This document shows positions 34,186 through 43,674 of a stretch of 64,000 nucleotides of DNA, piece after piece. Origin of the DNA: Peribacillus frigoritolerans_B (GTDB lineage Bacteria; Bacillota; Bacilli; Bacillales; DSM-1321). A program made the position numbers and the translations under genes. The stretch spans positions 62,001-126,000 of the forward strand of contig NZ_JBIWES010000009.1 of assembly GCF_044762665.1 (NCBI RefSeq), in the 5' to 3' direction. The number at the start of each line of letters is the position of its first letter. Position 1 is the first letter of the stretch. The notes under the pieces were generated by a model. That model saw nothing but the letters and a program-made list of their open reading frames with translations. It was not told the origin of the DNA and made no database searches.

Positions 34186-34290
34186 GGTAAATTGAAGCGT
34201 AAATGAGAAGAAATTGAAATGGATACTTGGTTTTCTGGTTGATGGCCTGTAAAATGAATATACTTGAGAATGATAAGTGAGGGTAAAAGA

Positions 34291-34887
34291 ATGAATGTTA
34301 TTTACAGTTGGCTTGCAAATCGGCAAATGCTAGCTTTGTTATTATTAATAAATATATTCGGTACTGCCTATGGATATTATTGGTACGGCAGTCAATTGGA
34401 AAACACTCCGGCGATTTTTTTGGCATTTGTACCGGACAGCCCGACAGCTAGCCTGTTCTTTGTATTTGTTTTATTGGGGTTCCTGTTAAAAAGGAATTTC
34501 GGACTTATGGAAGCGTTGGCGATTATAACACTATTCAAATATGGAATATGGGCGGTTGTAATGAATTTTATGACCTTCGTGACAACTGGCTCATTGCCAT
34601 GGGAAGGTTATATGTTAATGGCTTCTCATTTGGGGATGGCGATACAAGGGGTATTATATGCACCATTTTATCGAATAAAACCTTGGCATTTGATAGTGGC
34701 AGGTATTTGGACCATACATAATGACATAATCGATTATGTTTTTGAAATGATGCCAATTTATCGTGATTTATTGGTATATATGAATTCGATAGGTTATTTC
34801 ACTTTTTGGCTCAGTATACTATCCATTTTTGTCGGCTGGTATTTTGGATATAGAAAAAAGCGAATCACCCTATCCATCATCTATTAA
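34291..34887 (+). CDS. ypjA: YpjA family membrane protein (DUF1405)
   Basis: 198 residues with about six transmembrane helices; WLANRQMLALLLLINIFGTAYGYYWYG and IHNDIIDYVFEMMP are typical of DUF1405. ATG at 34291 follows GTGAGGGT. Position after qcrC and before ypjB matches B. subtilis. Function unknown. Confidence 0.85.
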   Translation: MNVIYSWLANRQMLALLLLINIFGTAYGYYWYGSQLENTPAIFLAFVPDSPTASLFFVFVLLGFLLKRNFGLMEALAIITLFKYGIWAVVMNFMTFVTTGSLPWEGYMLMASHLGMAIQGVLYAPFYRIKPWHLIVAGIWTIHNDIIDYVFEMMPIYRDLLVYMNSIGYFTFWLSILSIFVGWYFGYRKKRITLSIIY

Positions 34888-34935
34888 AAAGTTAACTCTA
34901 AATACAGCTTTGTAAAAGCAGGGTTAACTTTTTTA
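34886..34935 (+). terminator. Rho-independent terminator after ypjA
   Basis: 11-bp stem AAAAAGTTAAC / GTTAACTTTTT with a long loop. Confidence 0.8.
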
Positions 34936-35006
34936 TGTTGAACGAGGTCTACTCATGTTTTTTCTTTCATATCGTTTTAGTAGAGATATGAGGAGGGACG
35001 AGTAGC

Positions 35007-35792
35007 ATGTTAAAAAAATTCATATTAACCATTGCTGTTTTATTTGTCGTCTTACATTTCCCTGTCTATGCAGAATCCTCTTCAAGTTTGGAGCAATTAG
35101 ATAACATTTCCGATAGAGCCTTGGAAATGACCAAGTTGAAGCGATATGGAGATTCGGAAAAGATGCTGACGTTTTTTTCTGACCGGTTTTTAAAAGAGAC
35201 AGCGAAAGAGCAGATCCTTGACATGGACGAACTTCGAATTATCACCGTAGCTCATAATGAGGCGTTGATGACAATAAAGGATATGAACAAGGGTGATTCC
35301 GAAAAGGTTAATTCTGTTACAAAGTTCCGGCTTGTTGTTGATGCGGTCAAGTCTACCCATCAGCCCCTTTGGACAGAGATGGAGGATCAAATGATGAATT
35401 CTTTCCAGCAGACAAAGAATGCCGCGATCAACCAAGACACAATTACCTTCAACAGCCAATTGAACTTATTCCTATCACAATATGAAATGATATATCCAAG
35501 CTTGAAAGTCGACCTTTCCAAAGAAACGATGCAACAACTGGACACGAGGATTCAATACATCAACCAATACCGTCCGGAGGTAATCAGTGATGGGGATAGT
35601 CAAAAGGAACTGGATGCGTTGCAAAACGAACTAACCTCCATTTTTGATGATATGGGGGAAGATGATGCAGACCCTTCCCTTTGGTGGGTCATCATATCGA
35701 CAGGCTCAATCATCATCATGACGCTTTCTTATGTAGGCTGGAGAAAATATAAAGGTGATAGGGAAAAACCAAGGAAAGAACATAATGATTAA
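35007..35792 (+). CDS. ypjB: Sporulation protein YpjB
   Basis: 261 residues. N-terminal signal peptide (MLKKFILTIAVLFVVLHFPV, cut near YAES), a long helical extracytoplasmic domain, a single C-terminal membrane helix (about 232-250, SLWWVIISTGSIIIMTLSYV) and a short basic tail. B. subtilis YpjB is a sporulation-expressed protein of this layout; mechanism unknown. Ribosome binding site GAGGAGGGACGAG. Confidence 0.85.
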   Translation: MLKKFILTIAVLFVVLHFPVYAESSSSLEQLDNISDRALEMTKLKRYGDSEKMLTFFSDRFLKETAKEQILDMDELRIITVAHNEALMTIKDMNKGDSEKVNSVTKFRLVVDAVKSTHQPLWTEMEDQMMNSFQQTKNAAINQDTITFNSQLNLFLSQYEMIYPSLKVDLSKETMQQLDTRIQYINQYRPEVISDGDSQKELDALQNELTSIFDDMGEDDADPSLWWVIISTGSIIIMTLSYVGWRKYKGDREKPRKEHND

Positions 35793-35877
35793 AAAGACAG
35801 GGGAAGAGAACACTATATTTGACACGGTTGCCTTCAATCCATAGAATTAAGGGTAATACTAGTTATAGGAGGATACC

Positions 35878-36552
35878 ATGTATTTCATTTATTTGGCGAT
35901 TATCATTTTAATCCCGATTTATGCACAAATGAAAGTGAAAAGCACGTATAAAAAATATTCAAAGGTATCGGCCTCTTCCGGTATGAGTGGTGCTGAGACT
36001 GCTCGGGCCATTTTAGATCAAAATGGACTGTTCAATGTCAGGGTCGAAGAGACACCTGGAATGCTCTCGGACCATTATGACCCAAGGGATAAAACGGTGC
36101 GTTTATCAACGGATAACTATCACGGCCATTCAGTTGCCGGTGTAGCGGTTGCAGCCCATGAAGTTGGACATGCGATTCAAGATAAAGAAGCCTATGCATT
36201 CTTGCGTTTCCGACATGCATTAGTACCGGTAGCTAATTTTGGCTCTAACATATCTTGGATTTTGATTTTAATCGGGATGTTAGCTTCACTTCCTGGGTTG
36301 CTATTGGCGGGTATCGTATTTATGGCAGCCGCTGTATTGTTCCAAGTGATAACCCTGCCGGTTGAATTCAATGCCTCTTCTCGGGCGATGGATCAACTCG
36401 TTTCCGCTGGGGTCATCCGGAATGATGAAGAACGGGAAACGAAAAAAGTATTAAGTGCCGCTGCGATGACTTATGTTGCTGCCGCTCTTGTAGCCGTACT
36501 GGAATTAGTTCGTCTTCTGCTCATGTATACAGGAATGAGGGAAGAAGATTAA
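35878..36552 (+). CDS. YugP-like membrane zinc metallopeptidase
   Basis: 224 residues, peptidase family with zinc motif HEVGH in VAVAAHEVGHAIQDKEAY (about residue 95) and four membrane segments; DHYDPRDKTVRLS and SRAMDQLVSAG are typical. Related to B. subtilis YugP, which is located elsewhere in that genome; here it sits between ypjB and ypjC. Substrate unknown. Ribosome binding site ATAGGAGG. Confidence 0.85.
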   Translation: MYFIYLAIIILIPIYAQMKVKSTYKKYSKVSASSGMSGAETARAILDQNGLFNVRVEETPGMLSDHYDPRDKTVRLSTDNYHGHSVAGVAVAAHEVGHAIQDKEAYAFLRFRHALVPVANFGSNISWILILIGMLASLPGLLLAGIVFMAAAVLFQVITLPVEFNASSRAMDQLVSAGVIRNDEERETKKVLSAAAMTYVAAALVAVLELVRLLLMYTGMREED

Positions 36553-36556
36553 TTTG

Positions 36557-36592
36557 AAAAAGGACACCATCTTGGATGGGGTCCTTTTTTCA
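36557..36592 (+). terminator. Rho-independent terminator between convergent genes
   Basis: Stem AAAAAGGAC-CCATC / GATGG-GTCCTTTTT. It can serve the protease gene and ypjC from both sides. Confidence 0.88.
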
Positions 36593-36690
36593 TTTTTAAG
36601 GGTATTTGTTGCACATCGCTAATAAAATTCAGTTAGACAGGGCAACATTCATAAGGATTGCATTCCATCGGTATGCCACAAATCAATGGA

Positions 36691-37563
36691 TTACCTTTCA
36701 ATGGGATTCTTGTTCTCATCAAGGGTAAAGCCCTCACCCAATACGTCATGAACTTCACTTACTGATACAAATGCATGAGGGTCCACAGAAGTTATGGCAT
36801 TTTTTAAGCGGACTAACTCATTTTTCCCAACAACACAATAGAGGACTTCGCGGTCATTGCGTGTAAATGACCCATATCCCCTTAATACAGTTACGCCCCG
36901 TTCCATATCATTCATGATTTTTTCAGCAATTTCCTTGTTTTTATCACTAATGATCATTGCACCTCTAGCAGCATAGGCTCCTTCTTGCATAAAGTCGATC
37001 ACTCTGGCACCTATAAAAACGGCAACGAGGGTGTACATCGCTTCCCGGTAATCCAGGTAGGTAAGGATGGATAGGCCAATGACGACGGCATCAAATATGA
37101 ACATGGTCCGTCCCATGCCCATCCCTAAGTAACGATGGGCAAAACGCGCAATGATATCCACTCCGCCTGTTGTACCGCCGTAACGAAAAATGATGCCCAG
37201 CCCGACACCAACCGAGACCCCGGCAAACAATGCCACAAGCATCAAATCGTTACCGAGATCGATTTCAATTTCATATCTCTCGAAAACCCATAGCCAAACG
37301 GAGAGGCCAACCGTTCCGATGATCGTATATAAGAAAGATGTACGACCTAAATATTTCCACCCTATTAAAAATAAGGGAATATTCAAAATCAAATTAGAAT
37401 AAGAAGGATTTATCCCGATAAGTTGATATATAATCAAGGTAAGACCGGTGAATCCGCCTTCGGCCAAGTTGTTCTGCATATTAAAATGCACGAGGCCAAA
37501 TGCGAATATTCCAGCCCCAAAAAGGATGAATATGATATTTTTTAATTTTAAGCCCAAAAGCAT
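36691..37563 (-). CDS. ypjC: YitT family membrane protein YpjC
   Basis: 290 residues, the same length as B. subtilis YpjC. Five to six N-terminal membrane helices (YitT domain; NNLAEGGFTGLTLI) and a C-terminal DUF2179 domain (about 205-285; RGVTVLRGYGSFTRNDREVLY). I start at the ATG at 37563, preceded by GGAGG at 8 nt; an ATG 30 bp upstream lacks a site. Transcribed against the rest of the region. Function unknown. Confidence 0.85.
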   Translation of the reverse strand: MLLGLKLKNIIFILFGAGIFAFGLVHFNMQNNLAEGGFTGLTLIIYQLIGINPSYSNLILNIPLFLIGWKYLGRTSFLYTIIGTVGLSVWLWVFERYEIEIDLGNDLMLVALFAGVSVGVGLGIIFRYGGTTGGVDIIARFAHRYLGMGMGRTMFIFDAVVIGLSILTYLDYREAMYTLVAVFIGARVIDFMQEGAYAARGAMIISDKNKEIAEKIMNDMERGVTVLRGYGSFTRNDREVLYCVVGKNELVRLKNAITSVDPHAFVSVSEVHDVLGEGFTLDENKNPIER

Positions 37564-37731
37564 GTCCCATACCTCCAACGGTTTGCATAGCATTAATTTA
37601 CTTATTATAACTAATTAACCAACTATGGGCAATTTTGATTCGCGAACGTATCTGTTGTCATCTGTTTCACTTTTAGCTAACATGGAGAAGGTATGATGTT
37701 TGAAAACGAAAATCAAGAATGGGTGACTCAT

Positions 37732-38091
37732 ATGGAAAAGCAAAAGACGATCCAACAAATGCAAGCGGAAGTCGACCAATACATAGGACAATTTAAAGAA
37801 GGATATTTCAGCCCTCTGGCCATGCTCGCCCGCATGTCTGAAGAACTTGGGGAATTGGCTAGGGAAGTCAATCATTACCATGGTGAAAAACCAAAGAAGG
37901 CAACGGAGGAAGAGAATACCATTGAAGCGGAATTGGGGGACATGCTTTTTGTGTTGATTTGTTTTGCCAATTCTTTAGGTATTGACCTTCAAAACGCGCA
38001 TGATTTGGTCATGGAAAAGTTTACAACCCGCGATAAAGATAGATGGACAAGAAAAGAAGAGAAAATGGAGGAGGAAGGTAAAGATGAGTAA
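37732..38091 (+). CDS. ypjD: MazG-like nucleotide pyrophosphohydrolase YpjD
   Basis: 119 residues. MazG-fold motif: EELGELAREVNH (E-E-x-x-E) and EAELGDMLFVLICFAN (E-x-x-D), the Mg-binding residues of the family, which hydrolyses (d)NTPs to NMP and PPi. ATG at 37732 is chosen by the match with B. subtilis YpjD (111 aa). An upstream ATG pair at 37693/37696 has a better GGAGAAGG site and would add 12-13 residues. Its stop overlaps the dapB start. Confidence 0.88.
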   Translation: MEKQKTIQQMQAEVDQYIGQFKEGYFSPLAMLARMSEELGELAREVNHYHGEKPKKATEEENTIEAELGDMLFVLICFANSLGIDLQNAHDLVMEKFTTRDKDRWTRKEEKMEEEGKDE

Positions 38092-38884
38092 AGTGAAAGT
38101 GATTGTAGCAGGTCCACGTGGCAGAATGGGAAATGAAGCGGTGAAGCTTGTACACAGGACAGAAGGGTTTGAATTGGCAGCTGTCATAGATCGCAAGCAT
38201 AACGGGGAAAGCCTTTCCGCAATAGAAGGTTTTCACGGTATTGAAGCACCTGTTTTTTCTGATATAAATGAATGCTTTTCTTCCGTAGAGGCAGACGTAT
38301 TGATCGATTTGACAACACCGGAAGTGGGCATGTTCCATACCGAAACGGCACTAAATCATGGTATCCGCCCTGTAGTGGGAACGACTGGTTTTACAAAGGA
38401 AGATTTAGCCAAGCTGGATTCATTGACAAAAGAAAAGGGCATTGGTTGCATCATCGCGCCAAACTTTGCAATTGGAGCCATTTTGATGATGAAGTTTTCC
38501 CAAATGGCCGCAAAGTATTTCCCGGATGTGGAAATCATAGAAATGCACCATGATCAAAAGCTGGATGCACCTTCTGGAACTGCTTCCAAAACGGCAGACA
38601 TGATTGCAGCGGTACGTGAAACAAAACAACAAGGGCACCCCAATGAAAAAGAAACGATCCAGGGGGCAAGAGGTGCAAATATAGATGGCATGCATATCCA
38701 CAGTGTCCGGCTACCGGGACTCGTTGCCCATCAACAAGTGCTTTTCGGAAGTGATGGAGAGCTATTGACGGTTCGGCATGATTCCTTTAATCGAGCTTCC
38801 TTCATGTCAGGAGTCAAACTTGCTGTCGATACCGTCATGAAATTGGATGTTCTTGTATACGGCTTGGAAAATATTATTGAATAG
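38084..38884 (+). CDS. dapB: 4-hydroxy-tetrahydrodipicolinate reductase
   Basis: Lysine/diaminopimelate pathway, also the source of dipicolinate for spores. 266 residues. NAD(P)-binding VAGPRGRMGNEAV at the start, VVGTTGF, and catalytic EMHHDQKLDAPSGTA (His and Lys). ATG at 38084 overlaps ypjD by 8 bp and uses GGAGGAGGAAGG inside that gene. Confidence 0.96.
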   Translation: MSKVKVIVAGPRGRMGNEAVKLVHRTEGFELAAVIDRKHNGESLSAIEGFHGIEAPVFSDINECFSSVEADVLIDLTTPEVGMFHTETALNHGIRPVVGTTGFTKEDLAKLDSLTKEKGIGCIIAPNFAIGAILMMKFSQMAAKYFPDVEIIEMHHDQKLDAPSGTASKTADMIAAVRETKQQGHPNEKETIQGARGANIDGMHIHSVRLPGLVAHQQVLFGSDGELLTVRHDSFNRASFMSGVKLAVDTVMKLDVLVYGLENIIE

Positions 38885-38902
38885 GGATCAGGAGGATTTA
38901 CG

Positions 38903-39328
38903 ATGAAAATTGCCTTAATTGCCCATGATATGAAAAAGGAAGATATCATTCAATTTGTGACAGCCTATAAAGATGTATTTGAGCAGCATGAATTATTTGC
39001 AACAGGTACGACTGGGAAACGAATCATCGAAGAAGTATCACTGCCAGTCCATCGTTTTCATTCAGGACCTCTTGGCGGTGATCAGGAAATAGGTGCAATG
39101 ATTGCACGCGGAGAAATGGACATGGTCCTATTTTTCCGCGATCCTTTGACAGCACAGCCACATGAACCTGATGTATCGGCGCTTATACGCCTATCAGATG
39201 TATATGAAATTCCCTTGGCAACAAATATGGGCACTGCAGAAGTGCTGATACAAGGTTTGAAACATGGGTATATGGACTGGCTAAAACTACGGCAAAAACA
39301 AGGTGAGATAAATGATAAACAAAAGTAA
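38903..39328 (+). CDS. mgsA: Methylglyoxal synthase
   Basis: Dihydroxyacetone phosphate to methylglyoxal. 141 residues. Motifs IALIAHDMKKEDI, ATGTTGKRI (phosphate binding), GGDQEIGAMIARGEMDMVLF and DP...HEPDVSALIRLSDVYEIPLATN are present. It overlaps bshB1 by 17 bp. The link to bacillithiol genes makes sense, since bacillithiol helps detoxify methylglyoxal. Confidence 0.96.
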   Translation: MKIALIAHDMKKEDIIQFVTAYKDVFEQHELFATGTTGKRIIEEVSLPVHRFHSGPLGGDQEIGAMIARGEMDMVLFFRDPLTAQPHEPDVSALIRLSDVYEIPLATNMGTAEVLIQGLKHGYMDWLKLRQKQGEINDKQK

Positions 39329-40025
39329 CATAGATATCCTGGCTTTCGGGGCACATGCGGATGATGTTGAAATCGGTATGGGTGGCACGATCGCTAAATA
39401 TGTACAACAAGGAAGGGAAATTGTCATTTGTGATTTGACAAAAGCTGAAATGTCATCCAATGGAACCGTTCCATTGCGGCAAGAGGAAGCGGATAAGGCT
39501 GCTGAAATCCTTGGGGTGAAGAGGATTTCCCTTGGTCTACCCGACAGGGGACTATACATGAAGGCGGAATACATAAATCAAATCATTACGGTCATTCGCC
39601 AATATAAACCTGCACTTGTATTTGCACCATTTTTGGAAGATCGCCATCCCGATCATGGTAACTGTGCCAAGTTAGTCGAGGAAGCAGTTTTTTCGGCAGG
39701 AGTAAGAAAGTATATGGAAGAAGAAGGCCTGGATTCTCATCGTGTCCAAAATATGTACTATTATATGATCAATGGGTTTCACAAACCGGACTTCGTCGTG
39801 GACATCACTTCTACAATATCGAAAAAGCTGGATAGCCTTAGGGCATATGGCAGCCAATTCGAAAAAAGTCAAGTATCTGTAGAAACACCGTTAGTTAATG
39901 GCTATATCGAGACTGTAGAGGCACGGGAGCGGATGTTCGGCAAAGAAGTGGGAGTCGCCTTTGCGGAGGGATTCAAGACAAAAAAACCGTTACTGATCGA
40001 TGCCGACTTGTTAGGAGAAAAATAA
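39312..40025 (+). CDS. bshB1: N-acetylglucosaminyl-malate deacetylase (bacillithiol synthesis)
   Basis: Second step of bacillithiol synthesis: removes the acetyl group from GlcNAc-malate. 237 residues, PIG-L/LmbE family with zinc motif AHADDVEIG near residue 14 and the later DRHPDHGNC. Ribosome binding site AGGTGAG inside the end of mgsA. bshA starts 4 bp after its stop. Confidence 0.96.
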   Translation: MINKSNIDILAFGAHADDVEIGMGGTIAKYVQQGREIVICDLTKAEMSSNGTVPLRQEEADKAAEILGVKRISLGLPDRGLYMKAEYINQIITVIRQYKPALVFAPFLEDRHPDHGNCAKLVEEAVFSAGVRKYMEEEGLDSHRVQNMYYYMINGFHKPDFVVDITSTISKKLDSLRAYGSQFEKSQVSVETPLVNGYIETVEARERMFGKEVGVAFAEGFKTKKPLLIDADLLGEK

Positions 40026-40029
40026 TCTT

Positions 40030-41169
40030 ATGAAATTAAAAATTGGAATTACCTGTTACCCTACAGTTGGGGGTTCTGGTGTCGTAGCAACTGAATTAGG
40101 TAAGATGCTTGCAGAAAAAGGACATGAAATACATTTCATTTCTTCGAGCATCCCTTTTCGCTTGAATAAGATGTACTGTAATATTTTTTATCACCAGGTT
40201 GAGGTGAACTCATATTCAGTCTTTCAATATCCACCATATGACCTGGCGCTTGCGAGCAAGATGGCGGATGTAGTAAAACGGGAGAAATTAGATATCCTCC
40301 ACGTTCATTATGCAATTCCACATGCAGTTTGTGCGATCCTTGCAAAGCAGATGTCAGGTAATGAAGTGAAGATCGTAACCACACTGCATGGTACGGATAT
40401 AACCGTATTGGGCCATGATCCCTCATTGACCAATTTGATTAAATTCGGCATTGAGCAATCAGATGTCGTTACAGGAGTATCTAATTCCCTTGTCCAGCAA
40501 ACGCACGAATTAATCGCGCCGGATAAGGAAATCAAAACCGTTTATAATTTTATTGATGAAAGAGAATACCATAAATCCAATTCCGATTACCTTAAAGATG
40601 AATACGGAATCAGGGAAGATGAAAAAGTGATCATACATGTTTCGAATTTCCGTTCGGTCAAGCGGGTGAAAGACGTCATCCAGGCGTTTTATTTAACTCA
40701 AAAGAAAATGCCTGCAAAGCTTCTGCTCGTAGGAGACGGGCCGGAAGTGACAACCGTATTGAAATTGGCTAAAGATCTTGGAATCGATGATTCGGTCTTG
40801 TTCCTTGGTAAGCAGGATAACCTTGCCGAATTATATTCAATCAGTGATTTGATATTCTTGTTATCGGAAAAAGAGAGCTTCGGGCTTGTGCTGCTCGAGG
40901 CGATGGCATGTGGAGTTCCTTGTATCGGGACGAATATCGGGGGAATTCCTGAAGTCATCGTTGATGGGGAGACAGGTTATATTTGTGAATTGGGAGATGT
41001 CAAAATGGTTGCTGAAAAAGCGATTGGCCTTTTAAGCGACCCGATTTTACATAAACGCTTTTCTGAAGCTGCGCTGGAAAGGGCCAATACTGAATTTCAC
41101 AGTGATACTATTATGTCAGAGTATGAAGCCATCTACATTCAAGCACTTGAAGGTAAATCCATGGAATAG
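40030..41169 (+). CDS. bshA: N-acetyl-alpha-D-glucosaminyl L-malate synthase (bacillithiol synthesis)
   Basis: First step of bacillithiol synthesis: a GT4 glycosyltransferase that joins UDP-GlcNAc and L-malate. 379 residues. GGSGVVATELGKMLAEKGHE at the start, and donor-site motif SEKESFGLVLLEAMACGVP with conserved Glu residues. Co-located with bshB1 as in B. subtilis. Confidence 0.96.
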   Translation: MKLKIGITCYPTVGGSGVVATELGKMLAEKGHEIHFISSSIPFRLNKMYCNIFYHQVEVNSYSVFQYPPYDLALASKMADVVKREKLDILHVHYAIPHAVCAILAKQMSGNEVKIVTTLHGTDITVLGHDPSLTNLIKFGIEQSDVVTGVSNSLVQQTHELIAPDKEIKTVYNFIDEREYHKSNSDYLKDEYGIREDEKVIIHVSNFRSVKRVKDVIQAFYLTQKKMPAKLLLVGDGPEVTTVLKLAKDLGIDDSVLFLGKQDNLAELYSISDLIFLLSEKESFGLVLLEAMACGVPCIGTNIGGIPEVIVDGETGYICELGDVKMVAEKAIGLLSDPILHKRFSEAALERANTEFHSDTIMSEYEAIYIQALEGKSME

Positions 41170-41182
41170 GGAGGAGATGCTG

Positions 41183-42367
41183 ATGGATCGGTTATTCTTG
41201 AAATCAGTACCCATTCTGGAATTGATTGAAGAAGCAGGATACGAGGCTTATTTCGTTGGCGGCTCTGTAAGGGATTATATCCTTGGCAGGCCCATAAACG
41301 ATGTGGACATCGCTACTTCCGCAACACCCCAGGAAATCAAAAGGATTTTTCCTAATACGGCTGATATCGGAATCGACCACGGTACAGTGCTTGTCATTAC
41401 GGATACGGGTACATATGAAATTACGACGTTTAGAACGGAAAGCGGGTATTCGGACTTTCGCAGACCCGATGCCGTAAAATTTGTCCGTTCTTTGACTGAG
41501 GATTTGCAAAGAAGAGATTTTACCATGAATGCAATAGCAATGGATAGGACCGGAAAGATCATCGATCCATTTAATGGTAGGCGCGATTTGGCACAAAAAA
41601 GGATTATCACGGTCGGTAACCCGCATGAAAGGTTTCATGAGGATGCATTGAGAATGATGCGTGCTTTAAGGTTCGTCAGTCAACTTGATTTTGAACTGGA
41701 TCAAGAAACCTTTGATTCCCTTAAAGAGAACGCCCAGAACATCAGTGAAATCGCTGTCGAAAGAATCCTGGTTGAATTTGAGAAGCTAGCGGCAGGCTCC
41801 AATAAGATAAAGGCTTTCTCACTCTTGCTGGAAAGCGGATTATATCAATACCTGCCTCTATTCTCAAATAAAAAAAGTCATCTAATGGACTTACTGAACG
41901 TGCCGCTTCAGCAGCTGAAAGCGGCTGAAATATGGTCTATCATAATGGTTCACACAAAGGATCAAGAAATGGAAGAGGCTTTGAGAGCATGGAAGCTGCC
42001 ATTGAAAACCATTAGAAACGTTCAACGTACAATACAGATGGTGAAGAAAAAAGAACCATCAGCCATCGATGTATTTCAGGCAGGTCATGGCGTAACGGTT
42101 CAAGCTGCTAAAGTCAGGGCTGCACTGACTGGCGGTAATGTATCGGATGCTGAAGAGAATGCACACCAACGCTACAATGAACTTATTATAAAGCAAATGT
42201 CGGATCTTGCCGTTACGGGGACGGATTTATTGAGTTGGCATCAAGAAAAGCCAGGTCCATGGGTCAAAGAATACTTGGAAAAAATATTGAATGCTGTCTT
42301 GAATGAAGAATTAAGAAATGATAAAGAAGAAATAAAGAGGTGGCTGGTGAAATGCAATCTGAGTTAA
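41183..42367 (+). CDS. cca: CCA tRNA nucleotidyltransferase
   Basis: Adds and repairs the 3-prime CCA of tRNA. 394 residues, class II. Nucleotidyl-transfer motif GGSVRDYILGRPINDVDIAT (two catalytic Asp), then RRDFTMNAIA and EDALRMMRALRF. ATG at 41183 has GGGAGGAG at 6 nt; an ATG two codons upstream overlaps the spacer. The end overlaps birA by 16 bp. Confidence 0.95.
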   Translation: MDRLFLKSVPILELIEEAGYEAYFVGGSVRDYILGRPINDVDIATSATPQEIKRIFPNTADIGIDHGTVLVITDTGTYEITTFRTESGYSDFRRPDAVKFVRSLTEDLQRRDFTMNAIAMDRTGKIIDPFNGRRDLAQKRIITVGNPHERFHEDALRMMRALRFVSQLDFELDQETFDSLKENAQNISEIAVERILVEFEKLAAGSNKIKAFSLLLESGLYQYLPLFSNKKSHLMDLLNVPLQQLKAAEIWSIIMVHTKDQEMEEALRAWKLPLKTIRNVQRTIQMVKKKEPSAIDVFQAGHGVTVQAAKVRAALTGGNVSDAEENAHQRYNELIIKQMSDLAVTGTDLLSWHQEKPGPWVKEYLEKILNAVLNEELRNDKEEIKRWLVKCNLS

Positions 42368-43332
42368 GATCAAAGCTGATGGAAGCTCTTTCAAAAGCGG
42401 ATGGTGCGTTTATATCCGGTCAGGAAATTGCTGAATACATTGGCTGTTCGCGCACAGCTGTCTGGAAGCATATAGAAGACCTGCGCAGTGAAGGTTATAG
42501 TGTAGAAGCCGTAAGGAAAAAAGGCTACAGAATCATATCAGCGCCTGAAAAAGTCTCCGAAAGCGAAATACAACTTGGCTTGGAAACAAAAACGATCGGC
42601 AAGATGATCCATTATCAGGAAACTGTAGAATCCACTCAAAAAATTGCGCATCAACTGGCAAATGAAGGAGTTCAGGAGGGAACCCTCGTCGTTGCCGAGG
42701 AGCAGGTATCCGGAAAAGGAAGGCTAATGAGATCTTGGCATTCCCCAAAGTTCAGCGGCATATGGATGAGTCTCATCCTAAGACCGAAAATCCCGATTCA
42801 TGAGGCTCCGCAACTTACATTATTGGCAGCGGTCGCTGTGGCTCAGGCTATAGAGGATACCACTGATTTAAAGCCACAAATAAAGTGGCCGAATGATATT
42901 TTGGTGAACCGCAAGAAAGTGGTGGGCATCCTGACGGAGATGCAGGCGGAGTCAGATAGAATCCATTCTGTCATTATCGGAATTGGAATGAATATCAATC
43001 AGCAATTGGAGGATTTTCCTGTAGAACTGCAGGAAAAAGCTTCTTCCCTTCTCATAGAAAGTGGAGGGACGGTTTCAAGGTCCAAAGTCATTCAACGAGC
43101 ATTGTTTCGTCTGGAAAATCTGTACGAACTCTATTTAGATCAAGGGTTCATGCCTATAAAGGATTTATGGGAGAGTTATGCGATCAGTCTTGGACAGGTA
43201 ATCAAAGCCAATACCGTTAATGCCACGATTGTTGGAAAAGCATTGGGTATAACGGATTCAGGCGTTTTACTGCTTGAAGACGAAAAAGGAACCATACATT
43301 CGATATATTCTGCAGATATTGAAATTCAGTAG
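42352..43332 (+). CDS. birA: Biotin operon repressor / biotin-protein ligase
   Basis: 326 residues. N-terminal winged helix (about 15-60; SGQEIAEYIGCSRTAVWKHI) for DNA binding, then the ligase domain with ATP/biotin loop SGKGRLMRSW near residue 122, KWPNDILVNRKKVVGIL and C-terminal SH3-like domain. Both activities are therefore expected. ATG at 42352 has GAGGTGG at 8 nt. Confidence 0.95.
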   Translation: MQSELRSKLMEALSKADGAFISGQEIAEYIGCSRTAVWKHIEDLRSEGYSVEAVRKKGYRIISAPEKVSESEIQLGLETKTIGKMIHYQETVESTQKIAHQLANEGVQEGTLVVAEEQVSGKGRLMRSWHSPKFSGIWMSLILRPKIPIHEAPQLTLLAAVAVAQAIEDTTDLKPQIKWPNDILVNRKKVVGILTEMQAESDRIHSVIIGIGMNINQQLEDFPVELQEKASSLLIESGGTVSRSKVIQRALFRLENLYELYLDQGFMPIKDLWESYAISLGQVIKANTVNATIVGKALGITDSGVLLLEDEKGTIHSIYSADIEIQ

Positions 43333-43379
43333 ATTTTTGTCACATTCGTGAAAATTAAATAGAAATTATCTATTTGGCT

Positions 43380-43388
43380 TGATATAAT
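43380..43388 (+). promoter_or_regulatory. Extended -10 promoter of panBCD
   Basis: TGATATAAT with perfect TATAAT and TGn extension. It would give a leader of about 280 nt ahead of panB. Confidence 0.55.
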
Positions 43389-43394
43389 GCAAGT

Positions 43395-43674
43395 GGGCAG
43401 TATCTCATGTGAACTGCACCCCCATAAATACCAAATCATTTGAAAATCTGCCTTGATCCAGAGAACTGGACGGGGACGGAGGGATGAAACTTCTGATGAA
43501 ACAAAGGGATTGACTAAAAAGTTAAGTGCTGTTTATTGATCGAATTGTGGCTGTTCATGCCATTTTTCGTAGCTAAACAGATACTTTTTTAGTCAGTCCT
43601 TTTTTTGCGCATGAATGTATAGACACCAGTTTTCGCTGATGTTTTCATCTCCTCCATCAAAAGGAGGAAACGTA
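43395..43674 (+). promoter_or_regulatory. Structured leader of panBCD with terminator
   Basis: The region between the promoter and panB has a small hairpin TCCAG-AGAA-CTGGA (about 43456-43470) and purine-rich stretches. It ends in a very long hairpin: AGGGATTGACTAAAAAG (43505) with CTTTTTTAGTCAGTCC (43584), inner CTGTTTA/TAAACAG and TGGC/GCCA, then a T-run at 43599-43607. A terminator between a promoter and its gene suggests attenuation. The pan RNA motif is known upstream of panB in some Firmicutes; I cannot confirm that this is a member. Confidence 0.45.

Noticed and set aside
35878..36552. YugP-like protease as part of a novel sporulation operon with ypjB
   Set aside because: An 85-bp gap and its own ribosome binding site only; no shared regulatory signal that I can show.
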